33,204 nucleotides of DNA from contig JAISDG010000074.1 in NCBI GenBank assembly GCA_031265015.1, forward strand, positions 1 to 33,204. Direction: 5' to 3'. Source of the stretch: Spirochaetaceae bacterium. Its GTDB lineage: Bacteria; Spirochaetota; Spirochaetia; Treponematales; Breznakiellaceae. Below the pieces are notes generated by a model. That model ran no database searches. It saw nothing but the letters and a program-made list of their open reading frames with translations, and was not told the origin of the DNA. Of the stretch, positions 24,131 to 31,456 are shown piece after piece; the first letter of the stretch is position 1; every line of letters starts with the position of its first letter. The translations under genes were made by a program, and so were the position numbers.

Positions 24131-24679
24131 ATGAGGGAAGTGAAGATCCTGTCCACCACCGTACTGGCGGTACGGCGGAACGGAAATGTGGCAATGGCCG
24201 GCGACGGCCAGGTAACGTTAGGCGAAACGGTGGTAAAGAACAACGCCCGCAAGGTCCGCCGGCTCTGGGACGGCAAAGTCCTCTGCGGGTTTGCGGGGGC
24301 CACCGCCGACGCCTTTACCCTTTTTGACCGCTTTGAAAGCAAGCTGAAGGAATATTCCGGGGACCTGGCCCGGTCGGCGGTGGAGCTGGCCAAGGACTGG
24401 CGGACCGACAGGGCCCTGCGCCGGCTGGAGGCGATGCTCCTGACCGCGGATTTAAGCAAGACCCTGCTTGTTTCCGGCACCGGCGACGTGATAGAACCCG
24501 CGGGGGATGTGCTGGCCATCGGTTCCGGGGGAAACTACGCTTATGCCGCGGCCCTGGCCTACTTAAACGGCAGCGATCTTGATGCGGCGGAGATAGCAAA
24601 ACGGAGCCTTGAAATTGCGGGGGATATCTGCATTTATACCAACAATGTGATCACACTGGAAGAATTAAAGGGGGCTTGA
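24131..24679 (+). CDS. hslV: HslV (ClpQ) peptidase subunit
   Basis: 182 residues. The Ntn-hydrolase core begins STTVLAVRRNGNVAMAGDGQ, followed by KKVRR-like RKVRRLWDGK, with Lys41 matching the catalytic Lys33 of the mature E. coli enzyme, and GFAGATADAFTL. The presumed catalytic threonine is Thr9, so eight residues (MREVKILS) must be removed, whereas E. coli HslV loses only its initiator methionine. GGGAG seven bases before the ATG supports this start. HslV forms the double hexamer or dodecamer that degrades proteins unfolded by HslU. It is followed directly by hslU. Confidence 0.96.
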   Translation: MREVKILSTTVLAVRRNGNVAMAGDGQVTLGETVVKNNARKVRRLWDGKVLCGFAGATADAFTLFDRFESKLKEYSGDLARSAVELAKDWRTDRALRRLEAMLLTADLSKTLLVSGTGDVIEPAGDVLAIGSGGNYAYAAALAYLNGSDLDAAEIAKRSLEIAGDICIYTNNVITLEELKGA

Positions 24680-24681
24680 CC

Positions 24682-26277
24682 ATGAATACTGCGGATAAAA
24701 ATCTGGACCGCCTGACCCCAAAGGAAATTGTGGCGGAACTGGATAAATATATTGTGGGCCAGAAGAAGGCCAAACGGGCGGTGGCGGTGGCCCTGCGGAA
24801 CCGGATCCGGCGGATCAAACTGGACCCGGAAATGAGGGAAGACATCGCTCCCAAAAACATCCTCATGATAGGGCCTACGGGGGTGGGAAAAACCGAAATA
24901 GCCCGGCGGCTTGCCAGGCTTGTCAATTCTCCCTTTATCAAAGTAGAGGCCACCAAATATACCGAAGTGGGCTATGTGGGCCGGGATGTGGAATCCATGA
25001 TCCGGGACCTGATGTCCGCGGGAATCCAGATGGTCAAGAGCGAAATGCAGCAGTCGGTGAACGCCGAGGCGGAACGGCGGGCGGAAGAAGCGCTGCTGGA
25101 TCTTCTGGTACCCCGGCCCGCCAAAAAAAAGGACAAGGCTTCCGCTTTTAGTGGAGGCCAGGATACCGCCTTTAGCGGAAACCAGGGTTCCAAAGCTCCG
25201 CCGGGGCCGGTGATCCGGCCCGTGGGCGCGTTTTCTTTTAACGGCGACAACGGCCAGGGAATTATGGGTACCGCCATACAAGTGGGCATACCCCTGGTCC
25301 GGCAATCCGGCGCGAAAGAGCCTTCTGACGGCGTGTCCGGACCGGAACCCTCCGCCGGGGCGGCGATCCCCGGGGCGCCGGAAAAACCCCCGGTGGATCA
25401 TACCAGGGAAAAATTCCGGGCCTGGCTGCGGGAAGGCAAACTGGAAGACGGAACCGTGGAACTTGACGTAAGCCAGGCTCCCCAGTTTCCCGTCTTCGAA
25501 ATGACCGGCGGAGGCATGGAAGACATTATGTCCAGCATTTCCGGGGGCCTGGCGGGAATGATGGACGGCAATAAAAAGAAAAGGGTGGTAACCGTTAAAC
25601 GGGCCAGGGAAATCCTGATTGCCGAAGAAACGGAAAAGCTTATCGACCGGGACCGGGTCAGCGACGAAGCCCGGAAACGGGTGGAAGAAACGGGAATCGT
25701 ATTTATCGATGAAATCGACAAGATCGCCGTCCGGGGAGACCGGGGCGGAGGCCCCGACGTATCCCGGGAAGGGGTGCAGCGGGACATTCTTCCCATTGTG
25801 GAGGGGGCCACGGTCAGTACCAAGTGGGGGACGGTGGATACCAGCCATATCCTCTTTATCGCCGCGGGAGCCTTTAACGTGAGCAAGCCTTCGGACCTGA
25901 TTCCCGAACTCCAGGGCCGTTTTCCCCTGCGGGTGGAACTGGATTCCCTGGGAAAGGAAGAATTTTTGCGGATCCTGACGGAGCCGAAAAACGCCCTGAC
26001 CCGGCAGTACCGGGATTTGCTTGCCACGGAAAACGTGGAAATCGATTTTACCGGGGAAGCCGTACAGCGTCTGGCGGCCCTGGCGGCGGAGGTAAACGCC
26101 AGGCTGGAAAATATCGGCGCCCGGCGGCTCCATACGATCATGGAAGCCCTGCTGGAAGAGCTGTCCTTTGACGCGCCGGACATAGCCCCCGCGAAGGTAC
26201 GCATCACCGGGGACTATGTCAATGAAAAACTTGCCGATTTGGCCATGGATCAGGATCTGGGCCGCTATATCCTGTAA
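24682..26277 (+). CDS. hslU: HslU (ClpY) ATPase subunit
   Basis: 531 residues, about 90 more than E. coli HslU as I recall it. AAA+ motifs: Walker A GPTGVGKT (64-71), pore loop GYVG (97-100), Walker B FIDEID (341-346), and the C-terminal DLGRYIL that inserts into HslV. The extra length lies in the I domain at about 147-240: a Gly/Pro/Ser-rich stretch with a small repeat (AFSGGQ, AFSGNQ) before KFRAWLREGKLEDG. The ATG at 24682 has GGGGG seven bases upstream; a TTG at 24676 inside the hslV stop is the alternative. The stop codon forms part of a sigma-28-like promoter for flgB. Confidence 0.97.
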   Translation: MNTADKNLDRLTPKEIVAELDKYIVGQKKAKRAVAVALRNRIRRIKLDPEMREDIAPKNILMIGPTGVGKTEIARRLARLVNSPFIKVEATKYTEVGYVGRDVESMIRDLMSAGIQMVKSEMQQSVNAEAERRAEEALLDLLVPRPAKKKDKASAFSGGQDTAFSGNQGSKAPPGPVIRPVGAFSFNGDNGQGIMGTAIQVGIPLVRQSGAKEPSDGVSGPEPSAGAAIPGAPEKPPVDHTREKFRAWLREGKLEDGTVELDVSQAPQFPVFEMTGGGMEDIMSSISGGLAGMMDGNKKKRVVTVKRAREILIAEETEKLIDRDRVSDEARKRVEETGIVFIDEIDKIAVRGDRGGGPDVSREGVQRDILPIVEGATVSTKWGTVDTSHILFIAAGAFNVSKPSDLIPELQGRFPLRVELDSLGKEEFLRILTEPKNALTRQYRDLLATENVEIDFTGEAVQRLAALAAEVNARLENIGARRLHTIMEALLEELSFDAPDIAPAKVRITGDYVNEKLADLAMDQDLGRYIL

Positions 26278-26324
26278 AGCGAAAACAGGAAAAGGCCGAT
26301 GATAACAAGAGAGGTGGGAATAGG
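26275..26324 (+). promoter_or_regulatory. Sigma-28-like promoter and RBS of the flgB operon
   Basis: TAAA (26275-26278), which includes the hslU stop, is followed after 16 bases by GCCGATGA (26295-26302). The flagellar sigma-28/sigma-D consensus is TAAA, about 15 bases, GCCGATAA, so seven of eight -10 bases agree. Transcription would start near 26309, leaving a short leader with the purine-rich AGAGGTGGGA as ribosome-binding site before the ATG at 26325. Confidence 0.5.
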
Positions 26325-26738
26325 ATGAATAATTTTTCACGGACCCTGGATTTGCTGAACAAGGCCATGGACGTGGGGGTTTTAAGGGATTCGGTTTATG
26401 CCGATAACCTGGCCAACAAGGATATACCCAACTGGAAACGGACGGAAGTCAACTTTGAATCGGAACTGAAAAAGGCAATCCGGTCGGAGGACTATAAGCC
26501 CCAGTTCGAAATGGCCCGCGGCGATCCCCGGCACGTGTCCAACTGGACCCGGATGGATTACGGGAATGTCCAGCCCCGGCGGGTGCTGGATTATCTTTCC
26601 ACCTACAACAACAACGGAAACAACGTGGATCCGGACGAAGAGTTTACCAAAATTCTGAAGAACCAGCTCCAGTACACCATATACGCCCACGCGGCGGCGT
26701 TTGAATACGGCCAGGTAAGCCTGGTATTAAGGGCATAA
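26325..26738 (+). CDS. flgB: Flagellar proximal rod protein FlgB
   Basis: 137 residues, family length. The N-terminal rod signature appears as LADNLANKDIPNWKR-like AYADNLANKDIPN, in which the asparagine-rich motif of rod and hook proteins is clear, and the C-terminus is the usual long amphipathic helix ending QVSLVLRA. FlgB is exported through the flagellar system and forms the proximal rod on the MS-ring with FlgC, FlgF and FliE. First gene of the flagellar operon, 12 bases before flgC. In spirochaetes the flagella are periplasmic. Confidence 0.95.
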   Translation: MNNFSRTLDLLNKAMDVGVLRDSVYADNLANKDIPNWKRTEVNFESELKKAIRSEDYKPQFEMARGDPRHVSNWTRMDYGNVQPRRVLDYLSTYNNNGNNVDPDEEFTKILKNQLQYTIYAHAAAFEYGQVSLVLRA

Positions 26739-26750
26739 TAAGGACATACC

Positions 26751-27215
26751 ATGGGACTTTTTTCATCGATTAACATTGCGTCCACCGGCATGAGCGCCCA
26801 GCGGGCCAGGCTTGACGTGATTGCCGACAATATGGCAAACGTCAATACCACCAGTACCAACGAAGGGGGCCCCTACAGAAGAACCAGGGTGATCATGAAG
26901 CCCAGGGTGGAACAGCCCTACTGGCGTTCCCCCTTTCTTCCCCAAATGCTGGACAACGGACCGGGCCGGGGAGTCCGGGTGACGGGCATGGAAAAAGATT
27001 TTTCCACGGAGCTCCGCAAGGTCTACGATCCAACCCATCCCCACGCGATAGTGGCGGAAGGTCCCGACCAGGGGTATGTGTACTATCCCAACGTGAACGT
27101 GATCAACGAAATGGCGGACATGATCGAAGCGGGCCGGATGTACGAGGCCAACGCCCAGGTGGTGGAAGGCTATAAGTCGATGTTTCAGAAAGCCCTGGAA
27201 ATAGGGGGGAGGTAG
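26751..27215 (+). CDS. flgC: Flagellar proximal rod protein FlgC
   Basis: 154 residues. The N-terminal rod motif is SINIASTGMSAQRARLDVIADNMANVNTT split across residues 5-33, and the C-terminal partner motif includes VNVINEMADMIEAGRMYEAN; the two ends form the coiled-coil rod core. The middle contains GVRVTGMEKD and the proline-rich loop common in FlgC. AAGGA seven bases before the ATG. It builds the proximal rod with FlgB, and fliE follows after five bases. Confidence 0.97.
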   Translation: MGLFSSINIASTGMSAQRARLDVIADNMANVNTTSTNEGGPYRRTRVIMKPRVEQPYWRSPFLPQMLDNGPGRGVRVTGMEKDFSTELRKVYDPTHPHAIVAEGPDQGYVYYPNVNVINEMADMIEAGRMYEANAQVVEGYKSMFQKALEIGGR

Positions 27216-27220
27216 AATAG

Positions 27221-27604
27221 ATGACCATTCAGCCGCAGTATTTTAGCCCGGTACCCATGCCCCGGGTTCCCGCTTCCCTGCCCGACATGAGGCCCAGGGT
27301 GCTTAACGGGGAATTGTACAACGGATCCGGCGAAGGCATCGCCCGCCTGGGCCAGGCCCTGGGCGCGGAGGGCGTGATGCGGGACGGCCTGTTCGGCGAC
27401 ACCATGCTTAAGGCCCTGGACAAGGTAAGCGATTACCAGATGCAGGCGGAGTACATCCACCAGCAGGCGATCATCGATCCCGAATCCGTGGACGTTCATC
27501 AGATCACCGATGCCGAGGCCCGGGCAAGCATGTCGCTGAATATTACCCGGACCATTCTGAACCGCATTGTTCAGTCCTGGAAGGACATTATTAATACGCG
27601 ATAA
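27221..27604 (+). CDS. fliE: Flagellar hook-basal body protein FliE
   Basis: 127 residues. The C-terminal two thirds match FliE: GDTMLKALDKVSDYQMQAEY, then a helix with DVHQITDAEARASMSLNITR and the closing block VQSWKDIINTR-like motif. The N-terminal 50 residues are a variable Pro-rich segment (MTIQPQYFSPVPMPRVPASL). FliE is the adaptor between the MS-ring and the rod. GGGGAGG precedes the ATG. The order flgB-flgC-fliE-fliF is the conserved one. Confidence 0.93.
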   Translation: MTIQPQYFSPVPMPRVPASLPDMRPRVLNGELYNGSGEGIARLGQALGAEGVMRDGLFGDTMLKALDKVSDYQMQAEYIHQQAIIDPESVDVHQITDAEARASMSLNITRTILNRIVQSWKDIINTR

Positions 27605-27626
27605 TCCAGCTATATAGGGGGGGGAC

Positions 27627-29330
27627 ATGGAATTTTTACAACGCATTCTTGAACAGGTTAAAGGTCTCTGGGGAAAGTGGAGCCTGGTACAGAAACTGGT
27701 GCTGGGGGGCATTGCCGTTATCCTGGTGGCGGGGATTGCCGCCCTGGTGTCGGTCTCTTCGTCCCCCAGCATGGTGCCGGTGATCGACGCTCCCATTACC
27801 GACGAGGGCGCCCGGGACCGGATCATTACCCGGATCAACCAGGAGGGGTATCAAACCTCCGTCGGCGCCAACGGTATCGTCATGGTCCGGGACGAAGCAA
27901 CGGCAAAAAAGATGCGGGGCATCCTGATCCGGGAAGACCTTATCCCCCGGAATACCGATCCCTGGAGTATCTTCGACAGGGAACGGTGGACCATTACCGA
28001 CTTTGAGCGGAATATCAACTTCCTCCGGGCCCAGACCCAGATGGTCGAGGATCATATTAAGGCCCTGGAGGGAGTGGACGACGCGGTGGTGAATATTGTT
28101 ATTCCCAAAGACACCCTCTTCCTTCAGGATCAGAATCCGGTTACCGCGAGCGTTACCCTTATTCCCACGCCGGGCAGCGACATCGGTGAAAACCGCAAAA
28201 AAATCGAAGGTATCCAGAAGATCCTGCAATACGCCGTGGAAGGCTTAAAGGACGAGAATATCGTTATCACCGATCAAAGCGGCCGGGAACTCAATGATTT
28301 TGAGGGAACCAAGGACTGGGACGAACAGTCCCTGGTGGAACGGCAGCAAAAGTACCAGCTTGAGATGGAAAACAGGTACCGGAAGATTATTCTCGCCAGC
28401 TTGCAGAATACCTTTTCCCTGGACCGGGTCCGGGATATCAACATCAAATTTGACATTGACTGGTCAAAAAAATCGATCAGCAGAACGGAAAATCTTGCCA
28501 CCACCGTCAAGTCCAGAACCCCGGGGCTTGCCTACGACGATTCGGTAATCGTGGAATCGATCCCCCTTTCCGAATCGAAGTATGAAACGGAATTTACCGG
28601 TACGGGCTTTAATCCCGAAGGCCCCCCGGGGGTGGAACCTAACGTCATGCCCGCGATGAAGGATATGTCCAATATCCAGGGTACGGTGAAACAGAAAGTG
28701 GACCAGACAAACTATTCCATCGGCAACGAAATCACCGAAGAGGAACGGAAACCCCGGATAGAACGGGCCACGGTGGCGGTCAATATTGACGGGGAATGGA
28801 AACTCAAATACGATGAAAAGGGCAACCCGGTGATCCTGCCCGACAAGTCTCTTGACCGGGAGTATACCCCGGTGGATCCGGTGGTGCTCAGGGACGCGGA
28901 GTCCCTGGTGCAGGACGCCGTCGGCTTCAGCGCTGCCCGGGGGGATTCGGTCACGGTAACGAACATAGCCTATGACCGGACAAGCCAGTTTGCCAACGAG
29001 GACGCCGCCTTTTTCAGGAAACAGAACATACAAAATACGGTGCTGGTCTTCCTGGCAGGGCTGGCGATCCTGCTGGTCGCGTTTGTGGTTTTCCGGCTGG
29101 TAACCAAGGCCATTGAGCGGCAGCGGCTGGCCGCGGAAGAAGCCCTGGCCCGGGAACGGCAGGCTGCCCGGGAACGGGCCCTGCTGGAAGCGGAACAGGA
29201 GGGGGTGGAAGTGTCCATGTCCGTGGAGGAACGGAAACGCATGGAACTCCAGGAAAACGTAATCAGCCTGGCCAAGGATCATCCGGAAGACGCCGCCCAG
29301 CTGATCAGAACGTGGCTTTTGGAGGACTAA
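27627..29330 (+). CDS. fliF: Flagellar MS-ring protein FliF
   Basis: 567 residues, family length. One membrane segment near the N-terminus (about 22-43) and another near 470-492 flank the large periplasmic part with its ring-building motifs: the first (YscJ-like) starts at NQEGYQTSVGANGI, and the second includes VVNIVIPKDTLF and TASVTLIPTP. The cytoplasmic tail (about 493-567) is charged and ends with AAQLIRTWLLED, the FliG-binding region. It forms the base on which the switch and rod assemble. A G-rich stretch just before the ATG serves as ribosome-binding site. Confidence 0.98.
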   Translation: MEFLQRILEQVKGLWGKWSLVQKLVLGGIAVILVAGIAALVSVSSSPSMVPVIDAPITDEGARDRIITRINQEGYQTSVGANGIVMVRDEATAKKMRGILIREDLIPRNTDPWSIFDRERWTITDFERNINFLRAQTQMVEDHIKALEGVDDAVVNIVIPKDTLFLQDQNPVTASVTLIPTPGSDIGENRKKIEGIQKILQYAVEGLKDENIVITDQSGRELNDFEGTKDWDEQSLVERQQKYQLEMENRYRKIILASLQNTFSLDRVRDINIKFDIDWSKKSISRTENLATTVKSRTPGLAYDDSVIVESIPLSESKYETEFTGTGFNPEGPPGVEPNVMPAMKDMSNIQGTVKQKVDQTNYSIGNEITEEERKPRIERATVAVNIDGEWKLKYDEKGNPVILPDKSLDREYTPVDPVVLRDAESLVQDAVGFSAARGDSVTVTNIAYDRTSQFANEDAAFFRKQNIQNTVLVFLAGLAILLVAFVVFRLVTKAIERQRLAAEEALARERQAARERALLEAEQEGVEVSMSVEERKRMELQENVISLAKDHPEDAAQLIRTWLLED

Positions 29331-29331
29331 G

Positions 29332-30384
29332 ATGGCCCAGACAGCAAGTTCCGGTTCCCCCGCTTCTTCCAAAAAAAAGGGGAACAAGGAATTTACAGGA
29401 CGCCAGAAAGCGGCCATATTCCTGGTCAGCATAGGATCGGAAATTTCCTCGGAGATATTCAAGTACCTCCGGGAAGATGAAATAGAAACCCTCACTTTTG
29501 AAATCGCCCGGCTTGAAACCATCGAGCCTGAACAGAAAGACGCCATCCTTATGGAGTTCCAGGAACTCATGATGGCCAACCAGTTTATTACCACCGGCGG
29601 CATCGATTATGCCCGGGAACTCCTGGAAAAATCTTTGGGCAGCCAGAAGGCCATCGACATCATCAACCGCCTTACTTCCAGCCTGCAGGTGCGGCCCTTC
29701 GACTTTATCCGGCGCACCGATCCGGCCCATCTTCTGAACTTTATCCAGCAGGAACACCCCCAGACCATCGCCCTGATCCTGGCGTACCTGGAGCCGAACA
29801 AGGCTTCGATTATACTCCAGAACCTTCCCCACGAAGTGCAGAGCGACGTGGCCCGGCGCATTGCTACCATGGACCGGACTTCTCCCGAAGTTTTGCGGGA
29901 AGTGGAGCGGGTTCTGGAAAAGAAACTTTCCACCCTGTCCAGCGAAGACTATACCGCGGCGGGGGGCGTGGAAAGCATCGTGGAGATTCTGAACCTGGTT
30001 GACCGGTCCTCGGAAAAGCAGATCATCGAAGCCCTGGAAGACGAGGATCCGGAACTGGCGGAAGAAATCAAGAAGCGGATGTTCGTGTTCGAAGATATCG
30101 TCATGCTCGACGACCGGGCCATCCAGAAGGTTATGCGGGAAGTCGATTCCCAGGAGCTGGCCAAGGCTTTAAAGAGCGTGGATACGGAAGTGCAGGACAA
30201 AATTTTCCGCAATATGTCGAAGCGGGCCGCGTCGATGCTTAAGGAAGATATGGAATACATGGGCCCCGTCCGCCTGAAGGACGTGGAAGAAGCCCAGCAG
30301 AAGATCGTTTCCATCATCCGCCATCTGGAAGATACCGGTGAAATCGTCGTTGCCCGTTCCGGGGAGGACGAATTAGTAGTTTAG
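29332..30384 (+). CDS. fliG: Flagellar motor switch protein FliG
   Basis: 350 residues. A Ser/Lys-rich tail (about 1-20) precedes the N-terminal FliF-binding domain (FTGRQKAAIFLVSIG). The middle domain carries EHPQ (141-144) in QQEHPQTIALILAYL. The C-terminal torque domain includes KKRMFVFEDIVMLDDRAIQK with its charged stator-facing helix. FliG transmits torque to the MS-ring and binds FliM. GGAGG lies seven bases before the ATG. The last codons (GTA GTT TAG) form the first arm of the hairpin set described for the following spacer. Confidence 0.98.
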   Translation: MAQTASSGSPASSKKKGNKEFTGRQKAAIFLVSIGSEISSEIFKYLREDEIETLTFEIARLETIEPEQKDAILMEFQELMMANQFITTGGIDYARELLEKSLGSQKAIDIINRLTSSLQVRPFDFIRRTDPAHLLNFIQQEHPQTIALILAYLEPNKASIILQNLPHEVQSDVARRIATMDRTSPEVLREVERVLEKKLSTLSSEDYTAAGGVESIVEILNLVDRSSEKQIIEALEDEDPELAEEIKKRMFVFEDIVMLDDRAIQKVMREVDSQELAKALKSVDTEVQDKIFRNMSKRAASMLKEDMEYMGPVRLKDVEEAQQKIVSIIRHLEDTGEIVVARSGEDELVV

Positions 30385-30495
30385 CTGACGCAAAACTACG
30401 AATTGATTAGTAGTTTTGCCGGCGCAAAACCGCTCATTCCGGAGTTTGCGGGGCAGACTCCAAAAACGCGCCGCGGCGGGTAAAAGGATAGTGTC
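30376..30495 (+). promoter_or_regulatory. fliG-fliH spacer with alternative hairpins
   Basis: This is the longest gap of the flagellar operon (30385-30495). Segment 1 is GTAGTTT (30376-30382), segment 2 GCAAAACTAC (30390-30399), segment 3 GTAGTTTTGC (30410-30419) and segment 4 GCAAAAC (30424-30430). Pairings 1:2 (7 bp), 2:3 (10 bp, perfect) and 3:4 (7 bp) exclude each other. A further stem GGAGTTTG / CAGACTCC (30441-30448 and 30454-30461, one G-U) follows. None is followed by a U-tract, so none is an ordinary terminator. AAGGA near 30485 is the fliH ribosome-binding site. A regulatory role is inferred from layout only. Confidence 0.45.
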
Positions 30496-31455
30496 ATGGC
30501 AAAGGCAGTTTTCAGGTCCGGGGAAGTCACCCTGGTTGACAGCAAGGTGGTTCTTGAACCTCCCGGCCCCCTGGCGGGAATAGACCCTGTCCCCATGGAC
30601 GGGGAACTTGAAGAAATTGAAGAAGCCGGCGGGGCCGAGGAATATACGGGGCCTACCGCGGACGAGCTGCGCCGGGAAGCGGAAATCTTTAAACAGCAGT
30701 GGGAACAGGAACGGGAAGCGCTGATCCGTTCCGCCAAGGTGGAAGCCGATACCATCATAAAAAACGCCGAACAGGCGGCTTTTCAGGAAGTAAAGCGGAA
30801 AACCGATCAGGCCCAGTCCCAGAAACGGGAAGCCGGAGACGAGGCGGAAAAAATTATCGCCGATGCCCGGGACAAAGCCAGGCAGATAGAAAACGATTCC
30901 CTGGCGGCCTTTGAAAACGAGCGGAAAGACGCGGAAGAACGGGGCCGGCTGGCGGGCCGGGAAGCGGGCTTTGCCGAAGGCAGGGATGAGGTGGTCCGGC
31001 TGGTGGAGCGGACCCGGACCGTTCTTGAGCGGGCCCAGGATAAGCGGGCGGAGATCCTTTCGGATACGGAACAGCAGATCATCGACCTGGTGCTGCTTAT
31101 TTCCCGGAAGGTCATCAAGATTATTTCGGAAAACCAGCGGAACGTGGTGATCTCCAACGTGGTCCAGGCCCTGCGCAAAGTCAAGGGCCGGGGGAACATC
31201 ATTATCAAGGTGAACATGCTGGACATAAAGCTGACCACGGAGCATAAAAAGGAATTTATAGAGCTGGTGGAAGGGGCAAAGTCGATACAGATTATCGAGG
31301 ATTCTACGGTTGATCCCGGGGGCTGTGTTATCGAAACCGACTTTGGCGAAATCGACGCCCGTATTTCCAGCCAGCTGGCGGAGCTGGAGCAGAAGATCCT
31401 GGAAATTGCTCCCATCAAAAGCAGGGCAAAAACCGGTTCTGTGGAAGGGGTCTAG
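30496..31455 (+). CDS. fliH: Flagellar export ATPase regulator FliH
   Basis: 319 residues. The N-terminal third is acidic and variable, the middle (about 50-180) is a long Glu/Lys/Arg/Ala-rich coiled coil, and the C-terminal domain resembles the F1 delta-like part of FliH, with LVLLISRKVIKIISENQRNV, VKGRGNIIIKVNM and TVDPGGCVIETDFGEIDARI. FliH binds the FliI ATPase and delivers it to the export gate. The ATG follows AAGGA by about eight bases. It comes after an unusual spacer, so its level may be set apart from fliG. fliI starts one base after its stop. Confidence 0.92.
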   Translation: MAKAVFRSGEVTLVDSKVVLEPPGPLAGIDPVPMDGELEEIEEAGGAEEYTGPTADELRREAEIFKQQWEQEREALIRSAKVEADTIIKNAEQAAFQEVKRKTDQAQSQKREAGDEAEKIIADARDKARQIENDSLAAFENERKDAEERGRLAGREAGFAEGRDEVVRLVERTRTVLERAQDKRAEILSDTEQQIIDLVLLISRKVIKIISENQRNVVISNVVQALRKVKGRGNIIIKVNMLDIKLTTEHKKEFIELVEGAKSIQIIEDSTVDPGGCVIETDFGEIDARISSQLAELEQKILEIAPIKSRAKTGSVEGV

Positions 31456-31456
31456 C

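Noticed and set aside
24634..26340. 568-residue open frame on the minus strand opposite hslU
   Set aside because: It mirrors hslU exactly, is rich in Gly, Pro, His, Arg and Phe without any domain, and has no ribosome-binding site. Long antisense frames are expected from the third-position GC bias here.
30385..30495. Intrinsic terminator between fliG and fliH
   Set aside because: Stable stems exist, but none is followed by a T-run on the plus strand, and fliH continues the same operon.
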